From positions 62,001 to 126,000 of the forward strand of contig JAKLMB010000020.1 of assembly GCA_022813625.1 (NCBI GenBank): 64,000 nt of DNA, in the 5' to 3' direction. Numbering within the stretch: position 1 is the stretch's first letter; each line of letters opens with the position of its first letter. The position numbers and the translations under genes were made by a program. Positions 11,768 to 23,271 of this stretch are shown here, piece after piece. The DNA comes from Aaosphaeria pasadenensis. Lineage: Eukaryota; Ascomycota; Dothideomycetes; Pleosporales. A model generated the notes under the pieces. It made no database searches, had not been told where the DNA came from, and saw only the letters and a program-made list of their open reading frames with translations.

Positions 11768-14700
11768 ATGGATTTCTCGCCGGCGTGCAACGAGGCTTCG
11801 ACCGGTACTTTTCTGAATGAAGTTGGGGATTTGTTCTCTGAAAGGCGAGACGAGCTGGAAGAACTCTGTTTTGAGTCGTGTAAGGTTTGTAGAGTCTGAA
11901 CTGAACACCGCATGGGGAAAATGCTAAGATAGATCCAGAAAACCTGGGCAGCAGCGCTGAAGAGCCTCAGGCCATGCGCGAGAGCAATCTGTAAACATGA
12001 AATCACGGAGGAAGAAGAACAAGAAGAAGAGGAGGAACGCTATGCTACCGACCCAATCGCTTCTTTGCGAAAGAAGTTATCTTCTTCACGACTAAATTCG
12101 CACACACAAAGTACTTCGAAATCATTGAATGGAGGGGCATCGGACCTTCACTCCCGAAACTCGTATGGTATCGATATACCGGATGGATCATACGCAGGCT
12201 CTGGAAACGCATCGAGTTTAATAACCTCATCTCATGCGGTAGTGATCGGCGGCGCATCGAGTACGACTGCGAAATGGTCGGCGGACGAGACAAGTGCCAG
12301 TTCGATAAGCAACACACAACCGACTTCCACTGGAAGAACAGAGTGCAGAAGATGCGAAGCTCACAAAGCAAGCACGTTTCCATTCGTTTCGGATGTCGCG
12401 CCACTGGCCATCCTCATGTTCCTCGAAGCCATCCAAAACCACAATGAACTGGCCTTTAACCCGATGTCGCCAGCCTATATCCCACATCGACCAAAGTACC
12501 TCAGCAACGGTTGGTCTTTTCGAGTAACGCACGTACCTTGGGAGCAAGTTCGCGCGGACACGGATGGGCGGGTTGTGAACGATGCTGTCTACAAACGACT
12601 CAACCGAACAGCATCACGGGGAGCCTGGCTGGACTTCATGAAGGATGTGGTCGTCACACATCATATGACTTACCATGTACCAAATGCGCATAAGCGGAAC
12701 ATTGTTCAGCTTGTTGCCCTGGGTTGGGAACGTGTGCTCGATGATGTGATAGGCGAACCCACTTTAGCACCTGTCATCGCACTCGAGTATGCGTCGTACG
12801 GCACCCTACAAGATCTGTACTATTCGTCCGAATTTTTGTCTTCGTACAGCAAGAAGGTCCAGATTCTCGCGGACGTGGCAGATGGTCTGCAAGCATTGCA
12901 TTATTCCAACATCGTGCACGGCGACGTCAAACCTGCCAACATCCTTATTTGTAAGGACAAGAATGGGGGTGTCATAGCCAAACTGTCCGACTTCGGTCTT
13001 TCCGTAATCGATCCATCAGCTGGCCCGGAGTATCAGCGTATGCCTGGAGGGACAGCCGAGTATCTTGCGCCCGAAGCGCATCGCGAGATTCCAAGAGAGC
13101 ACCTCATCCACACTGACGTGTATTCCTTCGGCATCGTTGTCTGGCAGACAATGCTTGGTGGCATTATGCCGTTCTTCTCTCCCAAGTATGCAAGCGGTGA
13201 ATTACTTTCCACACTAGACATCAAGAAGCTGAAGTGTGGACAACATGCCGGGCTTTTGGAAGCATATGGTGTAACTATGCATCCAGATGAGTTTCAAATG
13301 ATCAACGAGGGAGAGGAGCTCGAAGACGAGCAGTACGATCCGCCTGAAGATCGCGTCAACGATCTTCTTGTAGCCATGATGCATGATAACGTTACACCTC
13401 TATGTCGCCCGGACAATGATGGTAGAGACGCAAATGGCATTCCAGTGTCCGAACTAGGAGTGTTGACCTCGATTATCCAGATCTGTCTAAGCAGTTGCCC
13501 ACTTCATCGACGGATACAGAGTATTCTTGTACTTCTAGGCCGTAAGTTAGCAGATGGCGAGATGGTCATATCAAAGATCCGCTGGGAAAGCAAAGTTGAT
13601 CTCGCATTGACGACAAATCTCCGCTACCAAAAGTCCCCTGCTCGTGCTAGGGAACTGTATTCCACGATATTCGAGCAATTTTTTGTCACGCTCCAAAAGA
13701 AGCATGAGTGGGAAATAGAGGAACTGAACCGTTGGGATGGGATAATAGCAAAACATGTCGGCGCTGCACTGGTGGACTTCTACCTAGCAAAGTATCTTGA
13801 GGGCGATCGGTCAGAGGAGACCCGAACGCTGACATTATCCTATCTCTCCTTGTCCACCTCGCTAGGTAACTCTCCTCTCTGCGTGGCTGGATTAGGCCTA
13901 CACCAACTGCTCCAAAGCCCGATGGAGTACTTCGAATTCTACACGGTGAATACAGCAGCTGCGCTTTGGTGCGGCGACACTACATTCTGGAACGTACCTC
14001 ACCCCGATATCGAAGAATACCATAAAAAGCTTACCAAAGGACACATCGTGACCATGCAGCAGAACCTCGACGAGACGCAAAACCAGATCTGCGCATCCAT
14101 CATCACTGGTCTCGACCTTGGTCCTTTCGATATCAACTACCAAGACGAAGTGGGATGCACCGTCCTTCATCTAGCCACACAATCAGGGAATCCAGTCCTC
14201 ATGTCTCAATTGATCGACGACCATGGTGCATCGGCTGATATAGAGGACGACGACGAGGAGCAGCCAATTCACTGGGTTCACTGCATCTTACCGTCTCAAC
14301 CAGAATCTGTGGAGATAGGTACATATCTGCTAGTCCAAGCAGGTGCAGATGTTGATGCATTTGCCACACCTCGCGAGGGAGGTTATTTCAAATCGACGAG
14401 CAACGTCTACCTCTACCCTACGCCCTTACTACGTGCCGTTGCATGCCGAAATTATCCTGCTGTTAAAGCGTTGGTACGGTGTGGCGCCGCCGTGGGCATG
14501 ACAACTGACGCCTACATCGAGATGGGTATATGCCCTCTGACGGTAGCCTGCTCAATGTTGGAGTATGAATCTCTCGACATCATGTTCCAAGTATGGGATA
14601 CTGAGCAAGATCCAAGAGATCCCGAAAACAAAGAGGTTCGAGACTTCTGGGAACAGGCTATTGGTGGAGGGTTGGATCCGATTGATCGGATCAGACTACA

Positions 14701-16999
14701 CGGACATAATTATCCGCATCGAGTGCGGAGGACTTTGGCGGTATTGACGCACCATCTTGGACGTGGATGGCTGGTTCGATTCGCGAAGGCGAGTCTACTC
14801 TTTGCTGTTGAGTGTGGCGATCTTGTGTGGGTGGAGGCACTTCTCGAAGATCTGTACAAAGATCCAGGATTGGCTGTGCTCGCCGACTTGCAGACAAGTA
14901 TTCACACAGCTGTGGCATGTGGATATACGAACATCGCAGCGAAGCTCATGGAATACGGAGCCCTGCCATTGCTCCCGCTCCAGTGGTCAGACCACAACTA
15001 TACCGTTGGACGACATGGGCAATGGAATGAAGAGTTGGTTGACCGTCTTGTCAACGAGATGTACCGCAAGAGCGAGATATGTGCCCAGACCACATGTTGC
15101 TTACATTTCTTGGCAAGAGGAGGTGCGAACAGTCTAGATATTGCAAAAAGCATACTGGGCAAACCGGTTGCCAACCTGTCACTCAAGCCGCTGGCACCTG
15201 ACTTCGTGACCAAGGTCACCGAAGGTAAATGGCCCCGACTGGACCGTCCGGATGAAGAACATCGAACGCCTTTGTACGAAGCAATGGCGTATTCCGAGTT
15301 TGCTCTTGCGCAGCATCTGATAGATGAAGGTGCATCATACGCAGTCAGGGAGTGGTCATTGCTCGAGCAATTGTTCGAAGACGCACGCTCTTCTCTCCCT
15401 CAACAGATCGAGTTTCTGGCCAAGCAGGGAAATAAACCTGCGTTTAAAATGCAGAAACGCGTCTTCGGGAGGCTGAATGAGCATCGCGACCCGTTTCTTC
15501 ATCCAGAAGCAGAGCTTGAGAATTGGAAGCTTGAGCAACATACCATCGTCACTGCGCTGGCAGACGCCTGCAGTGGCTTCGATGAAGCCAATAAGAGGAG
15601 ATGCTGGCGGGCAGTGCTCAAGATTTACAATTCAACGCAATCCATTCTTGCGAAAGCCGAGGACGGGAGAAATGCAATGGACATTGCCATCGATGCAGTA
15701 GATTTGACTACAGTGGAAATACTGACCAGCGCCTTAAGGAAGCTTAGCGCTGGCCCCGAGTGCTTCGACGGATTCTTTGAAAGAGCGAGGACACATATGT
15801 TTCAATCTCCGCCAGCACGTATAGCGGATGATGTGAGGAAAACAGAAGTCATTCGATATCGAATTACTCTGGGTAAGATCATGAAGGAACTTCGCGAACT
15901 CGGCGACCAGGGCTTGCCAGAGGGACTTCCAGAAGATGCGAGCAAAACGCTGCTCGAGAACATTGCGAATGAGTTCCCGATCCTGGCCACCGGTTTCCAA
16001 CAGCGTGGTGTTAGGAACGAATCCATCAGAGAGTTCAAAGCCAAGACGAAGGATTTCATGAATTCGTTCTTGCTTGCCCTAACATCTAGACAAGACAAGT
16101 ATAAATGGATAGACACAATCTACACGCTAGAAGATGGATTGGACAAACAGTTCAGGAAATTCTTTATCGTGTCTATCCGGGAGAAAGAAGCCGGGAGCAT
16201 ACGGTCCGTTCAAATTGACCTCACAGCAAGAATTGGCCTACGAGCCTCCAGCACCGGTCGCATTGGAACGACATCCCCGCACACTAATGTCGCTGTCGTT
16301 CCAAGGTCTCCATCTCCTGTAATACACTACATCGCATACCGACAAATGGTCATAGCAAACCAACGCATAACCGATCCATCAAACACTCTCCCGTTGCCAG
16401 AGATCCCGAACGCACCACTGGTAATACCGTCCATGAAATCCTTTTACGAAGGAAAGCCTCCAGAAGCGACTGCCTTGGTAACGCCAGTCGAGGTAGCTGT
16501 CTTCTCAAATCTGCGCTCCAAAGTCCCCAACCGACAAATTACCCTCCTCCAACGCCAGGACGGAGACATCCCGAAATACTATCATACACATCAATCGCCC
16601 TCCCCAGCAGATATCAAACTCGGGATCCAACTTGGCAAGTCGGACTATTTTGCGAAGGTTGTGAAAGTACGGAATCCCTCTGCAAGAGACACATTGCAGC
16701 ACGAACAAGTTAGATCCGCGTCAAATTTGGTTGTGACTCATGCGGAAAACATGGCTGAAGCACGCCTGGCATTGGCAAACATTAGCGACGACGATCTCCA
16801 TCCTTTGTTTGGAAAGATGAAGTTGGTGCTTGGCGGGGAACAGAGGGGCAAGGTGGTTTATAGCGACCTGCCGATTCAGGCTTACATCGACAGTGCGAAG
16901 AAATGGGCTGATATTTATGGGTTGAAGTTCGATGAGAATGGGGAGATTATTAGCAGCAATCGAGGTCGATTGGATAGTAGTGATGATGATGACGACTAA
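11768..16999 (+). CDS. Non-RD protein kinase with ankyrin repeats
   Basis: The long exon (to 16999) is open from 11933 but has no ATG before 12415, so a first exon is needed. The best candidate is 11768-11884 (MDFSPACNEASTGTFLNE...), joined in phase 0 over a 48-nt intron to 11933. The total is then about 1,727 residues. A glutamate-rich stretch (EEEEQEEEEE) precedes a kinase domain at about residues 245-470, with VHGDVKPANIL near 367, an intact DFG near 391 and YLAPEA. HGD in place of HRD makes it a non-RD kinase. The remainder contains ankyrin repeats, for example GCTVLHLATQSGN near 778 and RTPLYEAMAYSEF near 1155, and ends in an acidic tail (DSSDDDDD). All key catalytic residues except the RD arginine appear present. 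The kinase and ankyrin calls are firm; the N-terminus and function are not. Confidence 0.88.
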
Positions 17000-17195
17000 G
17001 TCTGGGCTATGTTAGGCGTTATTTTGCAGCACTTGGACTTGGGATCTATCTGGGATCTATCAAGGATACGGATTGTTTTGTTTAATGGGTTACAGGTGAC
17101 CTATCATGGAACCTTTATGTTCGATGGAGATCAATGTTTAATGTGGCATAATTCTATATGTTTGGGTATCGAGCGTATGAGTTCAGAGTAATCAA

Positions 17196-18402
17196 TTACT
17201 TCCCCAGTCTCGCCTTTAGCCATTCCTCAACCGCAAGCTGAGCCTCGCACTTCTCTTTATCCATCATGACACCAGCGATTGGCGCGATGTGCGCGTGCCT
17301 TGGAGTCTCTATGCTCACGAATCTTTCCTTCTGGCCGCCGCCTGCAACCCAGCCTTCAATCATCTTTGCATCCAGCTCGGCGATCGGGTCTACGAGCATT
17401 TCGTCTCCACCTCTCCACTGAAAGACATCCGATACCACGCTGTCGAGACCTTCCCACCAATCCGGGTCGTTACTCAAAGAATCACTATACTGATCGCCTA
17501 CTATTGGGCCAGGGTCTTTCTCGGGGTCCTTGGGATCGGATTGTCCAAGCCACATGGCAGCCCATCGACGAACGCTAGGAACAACCATGTCGGAATCTAC
17601 GTTCCTTGTGAAGCTGTCGAAGTCGGTACGCATAGTTGCCCAAGTACTGATCAGCAAAGCGCCTCGTAGAGGCTTGTCAATGACCACCTCTGCAACTTCC
17701 GGATGTGGGTGGAGTAGATGTGTGAGCAGAGAAAGCCCAAGATGGCCACCTGCAGAGTCGCCAGATACGATTATGTCCGATGGCGATACATGTAGGTCGT
17801 CCACAAGGTACGAAAGCGCAGCGGATACCTCTCTCAGCTGAGTTGGATATTTGTGCTCCGGTGCAACAGAATAAGCGACCATAAGAACAGCAACCTTTTG
17901 ATAGCGGTCGTTGTATTCCCTCATCCACCTGGTCCAGTAGTGGTAATACCCCTCCGTAGCATACTGCGTGTACGCACCGCCGTGGAAATATAAAATCTTG
18001 ACATCAGCGGTATCCGGGTTGCCGATCCAATGCATATGCACTTTTCCTTCGCGATTGACACCCTCGGCAGGGATCTCTACTAGGCGAGGTTCGATTTTCT
18101 GGGATTTGCACCACTTTAGGTATGTTTGCGTAGAGTTAGGAAGCAAATATCGAGCTTGTGGGATTGTCATGGTGCCAATGCTACAACGAACGACCGCGAA
18201 GAACACATCTTTGTAGTATGTAGAAGCGGTTCTCTTGTGGAAGGGGTGAGTAATGGCTCTTAGGAGCGCTGTGCCCGCTAGAATAGGTGTCAACAATGGT
18301 GGGAAGAGACGACGAGGAAGCGGAGCTATCTGTACCGAGGCGGGAGACAAAGGAAACGAGACCGAGTAAGCCCGGGAATTCAGAGGGCTGTTGGTGAGGC
18401 AT
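17196..18402 (-). CDS. Membrane-anchored alpha/beta hydrolase, arylacetamide deacetylase-like
   Basis: Two exons, 18336-18402 and 17196-18277, separated by a 58-nt intron with a TTGAC branch site; 382 residues. The large reading frame has no usable ATG at its start, and the small first exon (MPHQQPSEFPGLLGLVSFVS) supplies one in frame. The hormone-sensitive-lipase family signatures are FHGGAYTQYA (oxyanion-hole HGG), SGDSAGGHLGLSL (nucleophile Ser in GDSAG), a DP acid region near MLVDPIAELD and a late His in RHAHIAPIA. A hydrophobic N-terminus suggests a membrane anchor. Family members hydrolyse esters or amides of lipids and xenobiotics; the substrate here is unknown. It converges with the kinase-ankyrin gene about 200 bases away. 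Confidence 0.9.
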
Positions 18403-19314
18403 GATTAGCCGCTTGAGATGATAGATGGTTGCTTAATGATGAGGATATGAACAGGAAAAAAACAAGAGGGGAGTCTATTCTTATTTATATCATGGTCATG
18501 TCGTCACTGTGTTGGTGTTGTTGGCCGATGTCATCAGGAATCGCCGTCTCGGGCTGTCGTTAATTCAGAAGGATTCAGCCTTATCGAATTCACTCTAGCT
18601 AAAAGAGGGAACGATCGCATGAGTCATGCGTATTGCCAACTGAATATTACTATTAGTTATTGACTGTCGACTCATAATCCATCATCTTCTGATCATACTC
18701 CATTATATTTCCTATTCTCGGTATACATAGACAACCAAGATAAAGAGCAAGGAGGTGGTCACTCAGTAGGCGGGGCGATACTCGTCCTACAACATGCCGG
18801 TTCCGGTGAGGTTGGTTCTCACATCCATGAGCTCTTTGGCCAGACAAAGAAAATCCTACAACGACTGCAGCATGCCTATTACTCCTATCACCACTATTGT
18901 TACCTCGGAAAGAGTAAGTATAGCGGTAACACTGTGTTATAGAAAACGGCCCCTTTCCCAGTCGCAGGTGTAAACGCGGGGAAACTATACCTAAACGGTG
19001 GATGGGGATAAAGAACAATGATACTGCTCCAAAAGGCGTCGTTGGTGCATCACGAAAACTTCTCTCCTACACTCAACACCTCTATCGCGATGCTTTGAAT
19101 ACTCGTCGGTATACGCGCAGTAAACAAAACTCCACAAATGTCCTATATGTCTTTTGTAAGTTTAATACCACGCAGTCTTCAATATCCTGGTGGGTACATA
19201 ACATTCTGAGTTGGAAGGGCAGGTCTCAACAAAGTTGGGTTGTTTGAACCCCGTTCAGACCTAAGCATTCACCTGGCCCAATCGGGCGAATCCTCCCACG
19301 CCTATGATTGGCCA
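18403..19314. other. Divergent intergenic region, 0.9 kb
   Basis: It contains the promoters of the alpha/beta hydrolase (minus) and the rhodopsin-like gene (plus). No gene or distinct repeat was seen. Confidence 0.5.
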
Positions 19315-20594
19315 ATGGCGCCGCTCCCCTCCCCAGCTCTCTTCCCACCAGCTGATGGAACACCTCACACATGGCCCGCGCCAAACTTCGTGAACCCGGA
19401 CACGAGAGATTGGACAGCATCGGCATGCATCATTGCGCTGTTCATCGTAACTCTATCTGTCTTCTGCGCCCGGATATATGCCAGATTCGTCATCACGCGA
19501 ACACCAGGGCTAGACGATTGGCTGATGATTGCGTCCATGCCGGTGCTCTTAGGTTTTGTGATATCGACTGTGCTAGGCCTTAGAATATATGGATTCCAGC
19601 TTCATATCTACGATCAAACACCGCGGACACAGATTACTGTGAGGCAAATCACTCTTGCTATCGAGATACTCTACCTCATCACTTCGTCTCTTACTAAGAT
19701 TTCCATCCTAACCTTCTACCGTCGCCTTACCTCATCTCTGATATCTCGACGTCTTTTTATCATCATCTGGGCTGCAATAGTGTTTGTCGCTGCTTACTGT
19801 ATCGCTTTCGTTTTTGTTCTCCTGTTCACATGTTGGCCAGTCGAGGCATATTGGTATCGCTTCTCGCGTTCCTGGCTCATGTCAAACAAATACCACTGCC
19901 ACGACGAGTTGACCACTCTCGTCATCATAATCAGCATTAGCACGGCGCAAGACCTACTTGCATGTATCATACCCATGTTCATCATTCGAAAGCTTCACCT
20001 GCCACGGCGACAAAAGATCGCTCTTGGTGCGATATTCCTCACTGGTCTTGCGTAAGTACCCGAGCAACAAGCAAAGACAGGCGTTCTCGCCAATTCAGCA
20101 GAGTCTGACATATACATAGTGTTTGCGCAATAGGGGCTCTACGTGTTCACTATGCACACCGTGTCTATCACTACGTCAAGACGAAAAACCCCACCTACGA
20201 CATTACCTGGGAAGCCCTTGGCTCCTGGGTGTCAACGGCCGTGGAAGCCAACGTCGCTGTCATATGTGCGTCTGCACCCGCGCTGAACGCGTATTGTGGA
20301 TGCCTGCGACAGTCATCCGATCGAGCACCTCCCCGCAATTTTGACTGGTACGACGAGCCATCTCAGACACCGTCTAGGGTGCAGTGCCTGTCGATTCCAA
20401 CAGGAAAAGTTCGGTCGTTGATTCCGTGGGCACGATCTTCAGCCTCGAGAGTCACGGTCGATGTTCCCTCATCGCAAGGTAGAGAGGATGATCCGCCATC
20501 TCGAGTCCATGAGGCTAGCAAAGCGACCAATTTAAGGGCTTCAAGCGGAGTTGCTCTTCGTCGAGACTCAACGATGCCGAGTAATAACCAATGA
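19315..20594 (+). CDS. Rhodopsin-like/PTH11-type seven-helix membrane protein
   Basis: Two exons, 19315-20051 and 20120-20594, give 403 residues. The start is MAPLPSPALFPPADG; the upstream open frame lacks an ATG. Seven hydrophobic segments can be followed: after DTRDWTASACIIALFI, near LDDWLMIASMPVLLG, LAIEILYLITSSLTKISIL, LFIIIWAAIVFVAAYCIAF, LVIIISISTAQDLLACIIP, IALGAIFLTGLAVCAIGAL and ALGSWVSTAVEANVAVICA. The LDDWLM and SLTKISILTFYRRL motifs and the late VEANVAVICASAPAL motif are typical of the large fungal integral-membrane family related to PTH11. The C-terminal ~90 residues are cytoplasmic, Ser/Arg-rich and probably disordered. Members are proposed to sense surfaces or chemicals; no ligand can be assigned. 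Confidence 0.9.
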
Positions 20595-20988
20595 CGGATG
20601 GAAGCAGACCTTTGGACTTGGAATTGGCTTTCCAGTCATATTGGGTCAATCGATTCCAAGAAATATACTTTCTTTGCTTTAAGAGCTGTCTCTCAATCTT
20701 TGTTGTAGGCTAATCAAAGCTCTTCGTGAACGTCCCTCTACTCGTGATAACGTTATAGGAAGTCTCATGTATGTGTTACGACGGGATCGAGTGGCCAGAC
20801 ATTAGGCCTCTTATGCTTCGAATACTTGTGATCAATCGACGACAGAATGGACCATCGTCCGATATTCATGGCATAACAGAGGATAAAAGGTTGCTTGTTG
20901 GGAACTGGTTTTGCTACTCTCTTCATGTTATTCTCCTACTAAGCATTCGGAATGACGAATCTCTCGATGGGCATGGAAAATCTGCCAC
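20595..20988. other. Convergent intergenic region
   Basis: About 390 bases lie between the 3' ends of the rhodopsin-like gene and the dioxygenase gene. Nothing further was recognised. Confidence 0.5.
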
Positions 20989-22315
20989 CTAATCCCACGT
21001 AGACTCTGTTCCGTCCACTCCGATAGGGACCTCAGCAAGAGTCGTGATGCGGAACCCCTGCCGTAGCCCTTCACCCTCATCACCCACATCGTAATCCGAG
21101 ATCGCCGTATGTGCTGTGACACGATTATCCCAAAGCGCGACCGTACGATCGTCCCATTTAACACGCGCCTGGATGTCTTGGCTTTGCGAAATGTGCTACA
21201 AGCATAATCAGTAAACGTAGCAATATGTCCATGCTGCAGCTTGACGTACTTTGAACAAAAGTTTAAGAATAGCATCTGACTCTTCTTCTTTCAGACCAAC
21301 GATTCGCTTCGTGAATCCAGGGTTCACGAACAGAACCTTCTGTTTGGTAACAGGGTGCACGCGCACGATCGGATGGTACGATTTGACGGGATCCCTTCTC
21401 ACAAAGTGGCCATCCCGCTGAGCGTTCTCGGCCTGGGGGAAGCCACTGTGCTCAGCCTGAAGTCCTTCTAGAAACGCTTTCAATGGTTCCGAAAGGCGAT
21501 CATATGCCGCTGCTTGGGAGGTCCATCCGGTGTCCCCACCTGTCTCGGGTACCTGGACGAGAGTCAAAAGGGTGATACCAGGTGGCTGATGCTCGTACGA
21601 CACGTCTGAGTGGTATCCGACGGTTGTCAATCTCTTGCTGCTTCGACCAAGGCGGTAGAGGTTGTCTTTTCCGAGATAGATCGAATGAAACTCGATGTGA
21701 TCTTTCACGTGTGCTCCAACAGGCTTTAGACATTAATTAGCATCTGTAATGACCCTAGAAAGTAGAACGCACATGTACGTGGAGTCGACCGAAGTATTGG
21801 CCGAACTCTTTCTGCTTCTCTGGCCCAATGTCCTTGAAGTCTTGGTCTCGAAATACGACCACACCTCTCTCGGCAATCAGCAGAGCAAGTTCATCTTTCT
21901 GTGCATCGCTGAGTTGGGATAGTTGTAGTCCCGTGATCTCTGTTCCGACGCGAGGAGCAAGTTTGGTTATTTTGACATTTGTGTCACCCGTGTTCAAAAG
22001 GTTAGGTTTCGCCGGATCGGCATTGTGGCCTCGGTCATGAAACTCAAATCGCTCCGTGGGCGGGAATTTAGTCGTGTTATCGTAGACGGGAAGATATGCT
22101 GCGTATTTCGACTATAATGAATAATGTTAGGTGCTTCATAATGAAGAATGACTTTAATAAACAGACGAAAACAGGATCTACAGTGATCTGATGCTCATGC
22201 CAGGTTGACATACCTGGCCGTGAATGGCATCATCATATGCAGTCTTGAGTATGATATGCTCTCCTTTCGCATTGGTTGCCTCTTGCACAGTAGTCTTCGT
22301 AATTGTATTTGACAT
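20989..22315 (-). CDS. TauD/TfdA-type 2-oxoglutarate dioxygenase, sulfonate dioxygenase-like
   Basis: Four exons, 22214-22315, 21773-22111, 21250-21723 and 20989-21195, give 373 residues; each junction keeps the frame. The facial-triad motif is GYHSDVSYE (His and Asp of HxD), with the distal His in DNRVTAHTA and a 2-oxoglutarate-binding Arg in GFRITT. LHVHPVGAHVKDH across an exon join and PPGITLLTLVQVPETGGDT are conserved in fungal taurine/alkylsulfonate dioxygenases (Jlp1-like). Such enzymes hydroxylate sulfonates to release sulfite for use as a sulfur source. It is divergent from a Dal5-family permease, which supports an uptake-plus-cleavage module. Related members act on other acids, so the substrate is inferred. 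Confidence 0.92.
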
Positions 22316-23271
22316 GTTGTAGATTTGTTACCAGCAACTAGATATAGAATATTTGAGAACTTGATCTTTGCCTGGTCGGACATTCTCAATCCTAATCCCA
22401 TTTTCCCATTTATATGCAACACCATGGAAATTCGGCGATAACGGAATTTACAGGTCGTCTATAATGAATGGTTGCGTTCGCCTTCATTGTGTATATTCAT
22501 GGTTGAGCACGACATTGCAACCCCGCAGGCACGCAACTCCGCTCCCAAAACACGCAATGCCATGCACTCCCCCGAAAAAGCCATGACATATTCAACCATT
22601 TATTATCTTCGCATCTACAAGCACCCTGAGCCATTTTTTTTCTGATATCTTGACTGAAGTCGACGAATGGAACAGTGAAGTCGAAATTATTATGCTATAT
22701 GACCATGACTTACCTTATCTTCCTCTCAGTTTGGCGAGACGCAACACTTGATCAGGAAGATAGCGAAAGCAAAACCACACCGAACTTTAGTTAACATGAT
22801 ATCTTTATGATACTACAGACTCTTCATCACTGCGAACGGAGATGCAATGTCATTACTTGATCGCAAGGATGTTTGCCGAGCAATCGCTTGCCGTCAAGAT
22901 CAAGCATCAGACATCAGTATTGTCTACACCCATGTCAATCACATCTCTTTCAGGTCCTGCTACGTGCAGATCTCTGGCCCAGTACTGAAGATTGCAAATA
23001 TCTTCCTTGCTATTCGCAATGGCCAAGTGCACTCCAGCAGTCCGTTTTTCTTGGTAGATGAAACACACGCTCTGTGTCAATAATCGTTCGCATCTGGGCA
23101 TGTTACGTTTGTTGAATTATAGAATAATGCCTTCCCAGTCACTAATATAAGAAGCACAAGTCGTATCACACGGGACTGGAACTGTTCCCAAGTACCGGGT
23201 TTACAATTTCTCCTGCGTGGAATCATTCACGCATTCTTATTGATTCTTAGTTCATAACCCTCGTATCCAAC
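22316..23271. promoter_or_regulatory. Shared divergent promoter, dioxygenase and permease
   Basis: About 960 bases lie between the divergent starts of the TauD-type and Dal5-type genes. By eye I found no perfect copy of the Cys3/Met sulfur-control palindrome. Short GATA-like motifs occur (for example TTATCTT near 22713), but at a density that could be chance. Confidence 0.5.
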
